Origin: JAUNQW01 sp043424615
GTDB taxonomy: Bacteria; Bacillota; Bacilli; Lactobacillales; Carnobacteriaceae_A
DNA: 58,702 bases
Reading direction: 5' to 3'
Assembly (NCBI GenBank): GCA_043424615.1
Contig: JBHWOX010000008.1
Span: 1-58,702 of the forward strand
How positions within the stretch are numbered: the first letter of the stretch is position 1; the number at the start of each line of letters is the position of its first letter. The position numbers were made by a program, and so were the translations under genes. Below are positions 25,179 through 33,482 of the stretch, piece after piece. A model generated the notes under the pieces. The model was not told the origin of the DNA. It saw only the letters and a list, made by a program, of their open reading frames with translations, and ran no database searches.

Positions 25179-25213
25179 GGGGCTGTGACCGTGGAGTCGC
25201 AGTCCCTGTTTTC
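25179..25213 (+). terminator. Terminator after yabA
   Basis: GGGGCTGTGAC (25179-25189) pairs with GTCGCAGTCCC (25196-25206), with two G-U pairs, followed by TGTTTTCTT. Confidence 0.75.
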
Positions 25214-25249
25214 TTGCCAATAAAAAGAAAGAATGGAGAAAGTGAAGAC

Positions 25250-25999
25250 ATGATTGAATTAAAAGCAGATGAAAGGCTTGACCAGTTGATGCGCTATGGT
25301 TTAGATATCATCCAAAGCCCGTCCGTTTTTTCTTTTTCGATTGATGCTCTTTTATTAGATGATTTTGCTTACCTTCCCAGCCACGATCGAGCCAGTATCG
25401 TAGACTTGTGCTCGGGGAATGGGGTCTTGCCTTTGACTTTGAGCCAGCGGACCAAAAGCCCGATTACGGCTATTGAAATACAGCCACGTTTGGTAGATAT
25501 GGCCCGGCGGTCAGTGGAGCTGAATCACTTAGAATCACAAATTCGTATCATTGAAAGCCCTTTGAAAGATAGTTTTTCTTATATTCCCCACGATTCTGTG
25601 GATGTGCTGACCTGTAATCCTCCCTATTTTGAATGGCATGAAAAAAGCCGTAAAAATCCGAACCAGCATCTGGCGATTGCCCGCCATGAAATTCATACCA
25701 ACCTGGAAGAAGTCATTCGCGTAAGCAGTGGCCTGTTGAAAATGAAAGGGCGTGCCTTTTTTGTCTACCGGCCCGCTCGTTTAATGGAAATGTTGGACCT
25801 CTTTCGTGACTATCGTCTCATGCCTAAAAAAATTAGATTTGTTTATCCTAAACTAGACAGTGAATCCAATATGATTTTGATTGAAGTGATCAAGGATGGC
25901 AAGCCTTCAGGTTTGAAAGTTCTTCCTCCTTTGTTTGTTCATGATGAGCAGGAAAACTACCGGCCGGAAATTAGGGAAATTATTTATGGGCAAGTATAA
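25250..25999 (+). CDS. tRNA1(Val) A37 N6-methyltransferase family protein
   Basis: This 249-residue Rossmann methyltransferase has motif I VDLCSGNGVLPL (about 46-57) and the catalytic NPPY in TCNPPYFEW (about 120), the signature of N6-adenine methylation in the TrmN6/YfiC (B. subtilis YabB) family. The start ATG 25250 follows GGAGAAAGTGAAGAC. The next gene starts inside its last 14 bases. Neighbours match the B. subtilis yabA-yabB-yazA-yabC order. Confidence 0.9.
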   Translation: MIELKADERLDQLMRYGLDIIQSPSVFSFSIDALLLDDFAYLPSHDRASIVDLCSGNGVLPLTLSQRTKSPITAIEIQPRLVDMARRSVELNHLESQIRIIESPLKDSFSYIPHDSVDVLTCNPPYFEWHEKSRKNPNQHLAIARHEIHTNLEEVIRVSSGLLKMKGRAFFVYRPARLMEMLDLFRDYRLMPKKIRFVYPKLDSESNMILIEVIKDGKPSGLKVLPPLFVHDEQENYRPEIREIIYGQV

Positions 26000-26321
26000 T
26001 TATTTCTATGTTTTGTACTGCCAAGACCATAGTTTTTACGGGGGCTACACGACCGATTTAAAAAGACGGTTGGCTGAACATAATGAGGGTAAGGGGGCTA
26101 AATATACCCGCCCGTCCAGCCGCCGCCCTGCTAAAATGATTTATGCTGAAGCCTATCCAAGCAAAAGTTTAGCCATGCAGGCCGAGTACGCCTTCAAAAA
26201 ACAAAGTCGCCAAGCCAAGGAAGAATTTTTAAGCCGGCAGGGGGTTCTTCCCCCCTATTCAGCCCTGAAAGAGCCCAGTATTATTGACCAAGCCATGCAG
26301 AAGGAGGATGAAGATGAATAG
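25986..26321 (+). CDS. GIY-YIG domain protein (UPF0213, YazA-like)
   Basis: This is a 111-residue protein with the GIY-YIG fold, here seen as FYVLYC...FYGGYT, plus the arginine in DLKRRLAEHN and a C-terminal Glu in AEYAFKK. These small single-domain proteins are widespread, with unproven function (possibly nuclease). The start ATG 25986 lies 14 bases inside the methyltransferase gene. It overlaps rsmI by 8 bases, so the three genes are coupled. Confidence 0.9.
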   Translation: MGKYNYFYVLYCQDHSFYGGYTTDLKRRLAEHNEGKGAKYTRPSSRRPAKMIYAEAYPSKSLAMQAEYAFKKQSRQAKEEFLSRQGVLPPYSALKEPSIIDQAMQKEDEDE

Positions 26322-27186
26322 TCAAAAAAGTTTTGAAAAAGCTGCAACGGGTCGCCTCTATTTAGTGCCTACTCCCATAGGTAATTTAGATGATATGACC
26401 TTCCGCGCTATCCAAATTTTAGGAGAGGTTGACCTGATTGCTTGTGAAGATACCCGCCGATCAATTAAATTATTGAATCACTTTGAGCTAGAAACTCCAT
26501 TGATTTCCTACCATGAACACAATAAGGAAAGCAGAATTCCGGAATTAACCGACCGACTCCTGCAAGGGGATGATATGGCTTTGATTTCGGATGCGGGGTC
26601 TCCCATTATCTCTGATCCGGGCTATGAGTGGGTGCAAGCTTGCCTTCAGCATGCTATTCCAGTCATTCCTTTAGCTGGTGCTAATGCGGCGATTACGGCT
26701 CTGATTGCTTCGGGTTTATCTCCCCAGCCTTTTTCTTTTTATGGCTTCTTACCCCAGCAAAAAAATGATCGCTGCCAAGCCTTAGAAAGCTTGAAAGATA
26801 AAAAAGAAAGCATTATTTTGTATGAATCGCCTCATCGTTTGAAAAAAATGTTAAAAGACGCCCGGCAAATTTTGGGAGAAGAGCGGCGCATAGCTATCGC
26901 TCGAGAGCTGACCAAGCAATATGAAGAAATTTTGCGAGGGACGCTAGCTGAAGCGGAAGAATGGGCATCTGAGCAGGATATCCGGGGTGAATTTTGCTTG
27001 GTGATTGAAGGCCATTCATCTGCTTCAAGCCCGCAAGAGAAGACGGCTGGCTTTATTTCCTATGCTAAGCATGCTCACTTGCTGGAAGAGCAGGAGGGCT
27101 TGAGCCCTAAAGAAGCAATTAAAGAAGTGGCTAAATTACATCAAGTTCCCAAACGCTTTGTTTATAATGAATACCATGACCTTTAG
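26314..27186 (+). CDS. rsmI: 16S rRNA (cytidine 1402-2'-O) methyltransferase RsmI
   Basis: This 290-residue enzyme of the tetrapyrrole-methylase fold modifies C1402 in the ribosomal P site. It shows LYLVPTPIGNLDDMTFRA at the N-terminus, CEDTRRSIKLL, and SDAGSPIISDPGYEW. The start ATG 26314 is 6 bases after GGAGG (26303-26307); an ATG at 26308 directly abuts the site. It is the last gene of the dnaX-to-rsmI stretch. Confidence 0.95.
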   Translation: MNSQKSFEKAATGRLYLVPTPIGNLDDMTFRAIQILGEVDLIACEDTRRSIKLLNHFELETPLISYHEHNKESRIPELTDRLLQGDDMALISDAGSPIISDPGYEWVQACLQHAIPVIPLAGANAAITALIASGLSPQPFSFYGFLPQQKNDRCQALESLKDKKESIILYESPHRLKKMLKDARQILGEERRIAIARELTKQYEEILRGTLAEAEEWASEQDIRGEFCLVIEGHSSASSPQEKTAGFISYAKHAHLLEEQEGLSPKEAIKEVAKLHQVPKRFVYNEYHDL

Positions 27187-27204
27187 GGAAAAATAAAGTA
27201 TAAT
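27176..27204 (+). promoter_or_regulatory. Promoter of the lipoprotein pair
   Basis: ATGACC (27176-27181), a 17-base spacer and a perfect TATAAT (27199-27204) overlap the 3' end of rsmI and precede the first lipoprotein. Confidence 0.6.
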
Positions 27205-27235
27205 AAAGAAAAGAAATAGAAAAGAGGCAATGACC

Positions 27236-28039
27236 ATGTCTATGAAAAAGCTTTTAGTTTTCGTCTTTGCTGCTGCCTTGTTAAGTGGATGTCACAACCA
27301 AAAAGAAGGGAATTCAGCTCAGCCCATAACTATTGAAGATCATAGTGAAAATAAAGTCTACCAAGCCCAAAAAGATGATAAAGGGCAGGTTCAACTCTCA
27401 GAAGGCAAGGATATAGAAGAAAAATCGGCAGAAGAAAATAAAGAAAAACCCGTGGTCAAGAAAGCCGAACAATCAAAAGCCCCTTCTCCAAACTTGCTCG
27501 CTCAAGCCAAAGAAGAGTTTGAAGCCGGTCATGTGGACGCTGCAGCGGGAAGTTTGAAAGTTTTGGAAGAAGAAGATGGCTTAAGTGATGAGGCTGAAAA
27601 GTTGAAAAATCACATCCAACAAGCTCAAGTAGCGGATTTGGATGCCCATAGCCCTGAAGCTAGCGATACTTATAAGATTGAACGTCATTCTCAGATTGCA
27701 GCCGATGACTATTATCAAGAGACCCAAGAAGATATTAAAAAAGCCAGTGACCAAGAGATTGAATATTGGAAAGCGGCTAGCTCTGTCCAAGTCGAGAAAG
27801 CCACCGAAAAAGAAGGCTCAGCTTTAGATCATCTTATCCAACGTCTGGGGATTCAGCCCGAAGATTATGAGTTTATCATCCAAGAGGAATCTGACGACCA
27901 GGTCTTAGTGGAAATCCGCCAAAGCCAAGCAGCAGCTGATGCAGAAGTTTCTAACTTGATTGGCATTTTTAAGTTGGATCAGACCACCAACCAGCTGCAA
28001 AAATTAAATGTGCTAACTGGTGAATTTGAAAATTATTAA
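27236..28039 (+). CDS. Lipoprotein with C-terminal domain shared with its neighbour (first of two)
   Basis: This protein of about 267 residues has a lipoprotein signal peptide: lysines, a hydrophobic run and the lipobox LLSGC with Cys about 19. A Lys/Glu-rich low-complexity linker (about 25-85) follows. Then comes a helical region like a tetratricopeptide repeat (AQAKEEFEAGHVDAAAGSL and on). The last about 70 residues (VLVEIRQSQ ... NLIGIFKLD ... TGEFENY) resemble the C-terminus of the next gene. ATG 27236 is 8 bases from AAAGAGG; ATG 27230 and 27242 are alternatives. It sits on the outer face of the membrane. I do not recognise the domain. Confidence 0.8.
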   Translation: MSMKKLLVFVFAAALLSGCHNQKEGNSAQPITIEDHSENKVYQAQKDDKGQVQLSEGKDIEEKSAEENKEKPVVKKAEQSKAPSPNLLAQAKEEFEAGHVDAAAGSLKVLEEEDGLSDEAEKLKNHIQQAQVADLDAHSPEASDTYKIERHSQIAADDYYQETQEDIKKASDQEIEYWKAASSVQVEKATEKEGSALDHLIQRLGIQPEDYEFIIQEESDDQVLVEIRQSQAAADAEVSNLIGIFKLDQTTNQLQKLNVLTGEFENY

Positions 28040-28054
28040 TGAAGGTGATGACAG

Positions 28055-28576
28055 ATGTTAAAATTAAAATCTTTTCTACTGACTTTTTCAGCCTTGTTCC
28101 TCCTTGCGTGTGGAAATGCTGCTGTGACCAGCCCAAATCCTAGCGAGCAAGAGCTGGAAAGAGACCAGACTGAACAAGTCGATGACCAGCAAGAGCAAGA
28201 CGATGAGCTTGAAAAGGACGGAGAAGATGATGAGGAAGATGATAAAGCCCAAGCCCCATCAGACCAGTCATCAGCCCAAGTCAGCCAAGAAAATCAAGTC
28301 CTGGCTGCTAAAGATGAAGCCAACTCTTCCGCTCAATCAGCCGCAGACTTAACAAATCAAGATATTATTGACCGTTTATTAAAAGCTGTCCCTACTTTAA
28401 GTCGAGAAAGCCAGTTCTTAGTCGACCAAGTTGATGACCAATTCTACCAAATTGAAGTTCGCCAAGATAGTCCGGACCCAGCCCTTTCCAATTTAGATGG
28501 GATTTATCGTTATGACTGGGCGAAAGACCAATTTTATTTCCAAGATATAACGAGCGGTGAATTCCAAGCTCTTTAA
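28055..28576 (+). CDS. Lipoprotein with C-terminal domain shared with its neighbour (second of two)
   Basis: This 173-residue protein has a lipobox LLACG (Cys about 19) and an extremely acidic linker (about residues 35-65, Asp/Glu/Gln). The C-terminal domain aligns by eye with that of the preceding lipoprotein: YQIEVRQDSPDP / VLVEIRQSQAAAD, SNLDGIYRYD / SNLIGIFKLD and TSGEFQAL / LTGEFENY. It lies 15 bases downstream, so the two are cotranscribed. This looks like a local duplication followed by divergence of the N-terminal parts. Function is unknown; a terminator follows. Confidence 0.8.
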   Translation: MLKLKSFLLTFSALFLLACGNAAVTSPNPSEQELERDQTEQVDDQQEQDDELEKDGEDDEEDDKAQAPSDQSSAQVSQENQVLAAKDEANSSAQSAADLTNQDIIDRLLKAVPTLSRESQFLVDQVDDQFYQIEVRQDSPDPALSNLDGIYRYDWAKDQFYFQDITSGEFQAL

Positions 28577-28583
28577 AGACTAA

Positions 28584-28612
28584 AAAAAGTGGATAAACAT
28601 CCACTTTTTTAT
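28584..28612 (+). terminator. Terminator after the lipoprotein pair
   Basis: AAAAAGTGGAT (28584-28594) pairs perfectly with ATCCACTTTTT (28599-28609) around AAAC, with further T following. Confidence 0.88.
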
Positions 28613-28734
28613 TTTAAATGGACGTTTGTAAAATTTGTGTAAATTGTCACAGCCTTCTATTTTTAGAGCGCAAGCAGTGATATAATGGTCTTATAAGAGG
28701 GTGGCTATCTGCCCTAAGAAAGGAATGGACACAG

Positions 28735-29898
28735 ATGGGAAAGTTGAATAAAGATTTAATCTGTCGGTTGATTATAGCCTTTGTTCTGTTTGCCGTATCT
28801 CTCGCCTGTTTGCCGCTACATCCTGTCGTTGAAGCTGAAGAAATGGAAAATTTGCCAGCCAATCAAAGTCTTAGTGAACCAGGTTTTTTTGCTGGGGAAA
28901 ATGTTCGGGTGGAAGGTCAGGTCGATGGAGCTAGCTTCGCTTCCGGTTACACGGTCCAAATCGATGGCGATATCAATGGTCCGCTTTTTGCCTCTGCCAG
29001 CCAGGTCATCATCAATGGTAAAGTTAAGGGTCCGGTCTTTGCCGCCGGTCAAACGGTTCAAATTAATGGAGAAGTAGAAGGAGATGTTTTTGCTGTTGGT
29101 GCCAATGTGATGGTGGGGTCTGATGCCAAAATTAATCGGGACGCATTCTTAGGAGCTGTCACCATCAATCAAGATGGGCCGATCGGACGTCATCTTTTTG
29201 CAGGAGCTTCCAACTTAACGATTAATGATCAGGTTGGGGGTCAAGTGAATGCTGAAGCAGATAAAATCACGGTGAGCGACCAGGGTCAAATTGATGGGGA
29301 CTTTAATTACAGTAGTCCTCAAGAAGCTCAAATCGCTAATGCTGATCAGATAAAAGGGGAACTTGCTTTTGACCAACAAATTAGCCAACAAGATTCCATA
29401 GGAACGCAAGTTTTACAAGCCTTGCAAAATCTTTTATGGGGCCTCTTAGCTGCTGTTTTGGTCTGGTGGGTGTTCAGATGGCTACGTCCATCTCTTTGGT
29501 TGGATCTCTCCCAATCTTTACTCTCCCGCCCTTTACAGTCCCTCGCTTTTGGTTTCCTTTTCATCTTACTCCTTCCTGTTCTCGCTTTATTGCTGATTTT
29601 CTCAAGGGTCGGTTTGCCACTCGCCTTGATGGCCTTAGCCCTGTGGATGGTCTTGATCTATATCAGCCAAATGATATGTGCCCAAGCTTTAGGGGATTGG
29701 CTCTTTAGAAAAATGAAAAAAGAACAGCTTGCTGCTTTTTGGTCATTTTTACTGGGTCTGGTCATTCTCCAAGTTCTTTTCCTCATTCCATACCTAGCCC
29801 TGCTGATTCGCCTGCTGGTGGTCTGTTTTGGTGTGGGGGCTGCTATCCGACAGTTCAAAAATCAGCTTCGCCCAAGCTCTAAAGCTATAAAAGCTTAA
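28735..29898 (+). CDS. Bactofilin-like (polymer-forming) exported membrane protein
   Basis: This 387-residue protein has an N-terminal signal or membrane helix (about 10-33). Next come regular beta-helix repeats (about 50-200) such as VRVEGQVDG, VQIDGDINGPLFA, VIINGKVKGPVFA and VQINGEVEGDVFA. This is the right-handed beta-helix pattern of bactofilins. The C-terminal 150 residues contain four or five membrane helices. The repeat domain would face outside. Such membrane-anchored forms occur in Firmicutes with poorly known roles in envelope organisation. It is monocistronic between two terminators. Confidence 0.83.
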   Translation: MGKLNKDLICRLIIAFVLFAVSLACLPLHPVVEAEEMENLPANQSLSEPGFFAGENVRVEGQVDGASFASGYTVQIDGDINGPLFASASQVIINGKVKGPVFAAGQTVQINGEVEGDVFAVGANVMVGSDAKINRDAFLGAVTINQDGPIGRHLFAGASNLTINDQVGGQVNAEADKITVSDQGQIDGDFNYSSPQEAQIANADQIKGELAFDQQISQQDSIGTQVLQALQNLLWGLLAAVLVWWVFRWLRPSLWLDLSQSLLSRPLQSLAFGFLFILLLPVLALLLIFSRVGLPLALMALALWMVLIYISQMICAQALGDWLFRKMKKEQLAAFWSFLLGLVILQVLFLIPYLALLIRLLVVCFGVGAAIRQFKNQLRPSSKAIKA

Positions 29899-29910
29899 TG
29901 AAAATGAATA

Positions 29911-29959
29911 AAGCTTGACCTCTCATTGGCAAGATGCCGAGAGAGGCCAAGCTTTTTTT
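29911..29959. terminator. Bidirectional terminator between convergent genes
   Basis: AAGCTTGACCTCTC (29911-29924) pairs with GAGAGGCCAAGCTT (29941-29954), with one mismatch. TTTTT follows on the plus strand and TTTATTC on the minus strand. It serves the bactofilin-like gene and aspA. Confidence 0.82.
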
Positions 29960-31358
29960 ACTGGTCAGAAGGGTTGGTCATGGCCATAGGGTCAAGTAGG
30001 CGGCCTTGTTCTTCCTTAGAAAAGAGTTGTTTTTCTTCTATCAGCTCGGGAATATTTTGATCTGTTTCCAAGGCCTCCTTGGCCAGGCGAGCAGCTTTTT
30101 CATAGCCTATGGCGGGGCAGAGGGCGGTGATGATGCCGATGGAATTTTGGACCTGAGCCTCCATATTTTCGGCATGGGCTTGTATGCCCGCCACACAGAA
30201 GTTAGTGAAGACTCTAATGCCCTGAGTCATCATGCTAACAGACTCTAAAATATTATGGATGATGACGGGAGCCATCACATTCAGTTCAAATTGTCCAGCT
30301 TCGACAGCAGCGCTCACTGTCGCATCATTACCAATCACTTGAAAGGCAATTTGGTTCATGACTTCTGCCATGACGGGATTAATCTTTCCGGGCATGATGG
30401 AAGATCCCGCTTGCCGTTGAGGCAGTTCCAATTCTTGCCAGCCTGCCCGTGGGCCTGAGGCCATTAAACGGAGGTCATTGGCTATTTTGGAGAGGGCGAG
30501 CATGCTGGTCTTTAAGCTGGCGGAAAAGTCAGCATACAGGTCTGTATTTTGAGTGGCATCGACCAAGTTGCTGGCTAAAACCATCTTAAACCCACTGATC
30601 TCTCTGATTTCCTCTAGGACCTGATCCATATAAGAAGTGCTGGCAGTGATGGCCGTTCCAACTGCTGTGGCTCCCATATTGCAGCTTAAGAACTGATCGT
30701 GAAAAGCACTGATCCGTTGACCGGCGCGTTTAACGCTTTGAGCATAGGCTGAAAATTCTTGGCCTAATCGAATAGGGACGGCATCTTGTAAATGGGTTCG
30801 GCCCATTTTAAGTAAACCATCAAATTCTTGGGACTTAGCTAGTAAAGCGTGTTCGAGCTCTTGGAGGGCTTGAAAGAGTTGGGGTCCTTCTTTTAACAGG
30901 GTGAGCCGAAAAGCCGTCGGGATGACATCATTGGTGGATTGGGCTTGGTTGACATGGCTGTTGGGACTTAAGATATCGTAACGGCCCTTTTCTTTGCCCA
31001 AAATTTCTAAGGCGCGATTGGCAATCACTTCATTGGCGTTCATATTGATACTGGTCCCGGCTCCCCCTTGGATGGGGTCTACGACAAATTGATCCAGCCA
31101 TTGGCCGTCGATCATTTCTTGGCAGGCCTGTTCAATGGCCAGACCCAACTGTTCATCAAGGGTGCCTTGCTGTTGGTTTGCTCGCGCCGCTGCCTGTTTT
31201 ATTTGGGCAATGGATTGGATGAAGCTGGGAGAAAGGGAATAAGAGCTAATAGGGAAATTTTCTAAGGCTCGAACGGTTTGAATACCATAATAAGCATCTA
31301 GTGGGACTTCTTTTTGTCCTAAACTATCTGTTTCCATACGGTAGGGGGCTGTGGCCAT
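29958..31358 (-). CDS. aspA: Aspartate ammonia-lyase (aspartase)
   Basis: This 466-residue member of the fumarase/aspartase family has the signature GSSIMPGKINPVMAEV and an N-terminus typical of aspartase (REVP-like KEVPLDAYYGIQTVRALENFPIS). The active-site GRTHLQDA and SCNMGATAVG segments are also present. It interconverts L-aspartate with fumarate and ammonia. The ATG at 31358 follows AAGGAGGA located at the end of the upstream oxidoreductase gene; the two form a minus-strand operon. Fumarase C is the alternative, but the N-terminal pattern favours aspartase. Confidence 0.9.
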   Translation of the reverse strand: MATAPYRMETDSLGQKEVPLDAYYGIQTVRALENFPISSYSLSPSFIQSIAQIKQAAARANQQQGTLDEQLGLAIEQACQEMIDGQWLDQFVVDPIQGGAGTSINMNANEVIANRALEILGKEKGRYDILSPNSHVNQAQSTNDVIPTAFRLTLLKEGPQLFQALQELEHALLAKSQEFDGLLKMGRTHLQDAVPIRLGQEFSAYAQSVKRAGQRISAFHDQFLSCNMGATAVGTAITASTSYMDQVLEEIREISGFKMVLASNLVDATQNTDLYADFSASLKTSMLALSKIANDLRLMASGPRAGWQELELPQRQAGSSIMPGKINPVMAEVMNQIAFQVIGNDATVSAAVEAGQFELNVMAPVIIHNILESVSMMTQGIRVFTNFCVAGIQAHAENMEAQVQNSIGIITALCPAIGYEKAARLAKEALETDQNIPELIEEKQLFSKEEQGRLLDPMAMTNPSDQ

Positions 31359-31359
31359 C

Positions 31360-32490
31360 TTAATCCTCCTTTTGAATGTAGTGAGAGGGTTGGTAAGGGT
31401 CTAGAGGGAGAGGGATATCCTGTCCCTTGAGCAAGCGGACGAGCATATAGCCAATCAGTGGCCCAGCTGTGAGTCCGGTTGCACCTAAACCGTTGGCCAC
31501 GTATACGCCTTTAAGTTGATCGATTTCTCCGAAATAAGGAGAAAAATCAGAACTATAAGCGCGGATACCGACCCGGTAATTGATGTGGTCGGCTTGTAGG
31601 AATTGCTTTGATATTTGTTCAGCAGCATCTTCCAATAAGGGCTGAACCCTTTCCGGAATAAGAGTGGTATCAAAACCATCTTCTTTTTCATGGGTGGCAC
31701 CAACTAAAATGCGTCCTCCAGCAAAGGGAATGACATTATTTCCACCTGCCGGCATCACGACTGGCCAATCCTTACTTTGGCAGTCTTCTAAAAAGACTTC
31801 AGCTAATTGCCCTTTTTGGGGGCCGGTGTCGACTTGGAAGCCTAAGGGAGTGAGGAGTTCTGCTAACCAGGCGCCATTGGCTAAAACAATCCGGTCAAAT
31901 CGATAAGTTTGGTCGCCCGCTTGGAGTGTATAGCCTCTCTCATCGGGATGGATATGGTCAACATTTTCATCTACGATTGAGCAGGACAAGTCAGCTAATT
32001 TTCTTCGTATAGCCTTCACCATGGCTTGACCATCTGCCCGAGCTCCTCCTTCGACAAAAATAGCTGAGCCCTTTGAATCATAAATAGGAAATTTTTCTTG
32101 GATTTGTTCGGGACTTAGAATTTTTATGTCACCCATTTCAGGGGCATCTTGACGTCTTTCTAAGCCAATCTGGTAAACTTTTTCCAGGGTTTTTTCTTTT
32201 TTCTTCAAGATAAGTGCCCCATTTTGTTGGTATAGTTCGGAATGCTCGGGGTCTTCTCCTAAATCGCGAATAAACTGGGGGTAGAAAGCGGCAGCTTCTT
32301 TAACCAAGGCATACCAGTCTTGATTACGTCTTTGGGATAACCAAGGGGCGATAATCCCCCCAGAAGCCTTAGTTGCTTGGCCTTTATCTTTATCAAAAAG
32401 ACTGACCGTCCATTCCTTGTCCCGGGCTAAGTAATAGCCAGTGGCCAAACCAACGATTCCACCGCCTATGACAGCTACAGATTGTTTCAT
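31360..32490 (-). CDS. FAD-dependent amino-acid oxidase-like protein (DAO family)
   Basis: This protein of about 376 residues begins with a dinucleotide-binding fold VAVIGGGIVGLATGYYLA and ends with the DAO-family FAD segment VANGLGATGLTAGP. In between are GGIIAPWLS and RVGIRAYSSDFSPYFG. The family includes glycine oxidase, D-amino-acid dehydrogenase and sarcosine oxidase; the substrate cannot be told from sequence. I prefer ATG at 32490; an ATG at 32511 is in frame with no ribosome site. It is cotranscribed with aspA, which suggests amino-acid catabolism. Confidence 0.85.
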   Translation of the reverse strand: MKQSVAVIGGGIVGLATGYYLARDKEWTVSLFDKDKGQATKASGGIIAPWLSQRRNQDWYALVKEAAAFYPQFIRDLGEDPEHSELYQQNGALILKKKEKTLEKVYQIGLERRQDAPEMGDIKILSPEQIQEKFPIYDSKGSAIFVEGGARADGQAMVKAIRRKLADLSCSIVDENVDHIHPDERGYTLQAGDQTYRFDRIVLANGAWLAELLTPLGFQVDTGPQKGQLAEVFLEDCQSKDWPVVMPAGGNNVIPFAGGRILVGATHEKEDGFDTTLIPERVQPLLEDAAEQISKQFLQADHINYRVGIRAYSSDFSPYFGEIDQLKGVYVANGLGATGLTAGPLIGYMLVRLLKGQDIPLPLDPYQPSHYIQKED

Positions 32491-32529
32491 TTCGATCACT
32501 TCTTCCTGCATAATTTTTTCTATCGGTCG

Positions 32530-32538
32530 TGTTATAAT
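32530..32538 (+). promoter_or_regulatory. Extended -10 of mgsA
   Basis: TGTTATAAT (32530-32538) is an extended -10 about 26 bases before the mgsA start and divergent from the oxidoreductase gene. No clear -35 is seen. Confidence 0.5.
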
Positions 32539-32563
32539 AAGTTGGAAAAGAAAGGAGCCCAAC

Positions 32564-32986
32564 ATGAACATTGTCTTAATCGCTCATGACGCTAAAAAAG
32601 AAGATATAGTGAACCTATCTCTTTCTTACAAAGGAATTTTAGAAAAACATCAATTATTTGCGACAGGCACGACTGGCTTGAAGATTCAAGAAGCAACAGC
32701 TTTGGATGTCCATCGTTTTAATTCCGGCCCTTTAGGTGGAGACCAGCAAGTGGGGGCTTTAGTTTCTGAAAATAAAATTGACTTGATAATCTTTTTAAGG
32801 GATTCCTTAACGGCCCAAGCCCATGAACCAGACATCAGCGCTCTGTTGCGCTTAGCTGATTTATATGGTGTTCCTCTGGCTACTAATATGGGAACAGCAG
32901 AAGTTCTCCTGCGTGGCTTGGAAGCTGGCTTTTTAGATTGGCGTGATCTTGACCGGGGCCATGCCCGTTCTCAAGAAGATTTATAA
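32564..32986 (+). CDS. mgsA: Methylglyoxal synthase
   Basis: The enzyme turns dihydroxyacetone phosphate into methylglyoxal and phosphate. This 140-residue protein has the family pattern: NIVLIAHDAKK with the first catalytic Asp, LFATGTTG binding phosphate, SGPLGGDQQVGAL, and the RDSL and TNMGTAE segments. Start ATG 32564 follows AAAGGAG; the frame stays open upstream into the divergent gene. It is monocistronic with its own terminator. It may relieve phosphate stress or sugar-phosphate overflow. Confidence 0.93.
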   Translation: MNIVLIAHDAKKEDIVNLSLSYKGILEKHQLFATGTTGLKIQEATALDVHRFNSGPLGGDQQVGALVSENKIDLIIFLRDSLTAQAHEPDISALLRLADLYGVPLATNMGTAEVLLRGLEAGFLDWRDLDRGHARSQEDL

Positions 32987-32995
32987 GTTGACAAG

Positions 32996-33024
32996 AAAGG
33001 CCGTGAATAGAATCACGGCCTTTT
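32996..33024. terminator. Terminator between mgsA and the DUF378 gene
   Basis: AAAGGCCGTGA (32996-33006) pairs perfectly with TCACGGCCTTT (33013-33023), followed by T on the plus strand and CTTGTC on the minus strand. Confidence 0.82.
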
Positions 33025-33035
33025 AAACGTTCACA

Positions 33036-33254
33036 TTATTTTCTTCTTCTTTTATAAGTTCGGTCAGGTGTGTAGCTAAAGTATTTAATCGTCCATAAGG
33101 CAGATAAACCAACAAGAATGTAAACGACTTGACTAGCTGTTGTTCCGCTACCAAAAATACTTTCGACAAGGTTGAAGTTAAAAATGGCAATTAAAAGCCA
33201 ATTCACGGCTCCAATAATAGTAACGGTTAAAGCTGCACGGTCTAATAATTTCAC
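33036..33254 (-). CDS. DUF378 small membrane protein
   Basis: This 72-residue protein has two hydrophobic helices (about 8-28 and 41-60). It carries the family pattern GAVNWLLIAIFNFNLVESIFG followed by VYILVGLSALWTIKYF and a basic C-terminus. The family has no assigned function. The start follows AGGGAGG on the minus strand, and a -10 TATAAT lies at 33307-33302. It is monocistronic. Confidence 0.85.
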   Translation of the reverse strand: MKLLDRAALTVTIIGAVNWLLIAIFNFNLVESIFGSGTTASQVVYILVGLSALWTIKYFSYTPDRTYKRRRK

Positions 33255-33420
33255 CTTAAGAAACCTCCCTATTTTTTCAAGTTTATCGGTACATCTTTTT
33301 CATTATAAGACTTATTTTAAGAAAAGAAAAGCTAAATGGAAAATAATAGCTGAAAGAGAGCGGAGGGCAGAGGCCAATTTTCAAGCTTTGGGCGAGTCCC
33401 CTCTCTTAGATAAAAAACTA

Positions 33421-33460
33421 AGGCTCATGGATACTTCTTCAAGTCTGTATCCATGAGCCT
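33421..33460 (-). terminator. Terminator of nrdJ
   Basis: AGGCTCATGGATA (33421-33433) pairs perfectly with TATCCATGAGCCT (33448-33460) around 14 bases. On the minus strand TAGTTTTTTATC follows. The stretch 33255-33420 between it and the DUF378 gene holds that gene's promoter and an imperfect GAGAG-rich hairpin (about 33355-33415) but no gene. Confidence 0.8.
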
Positions 33461-33482
33461 TTAGTCTGTGAATTATTTTATT

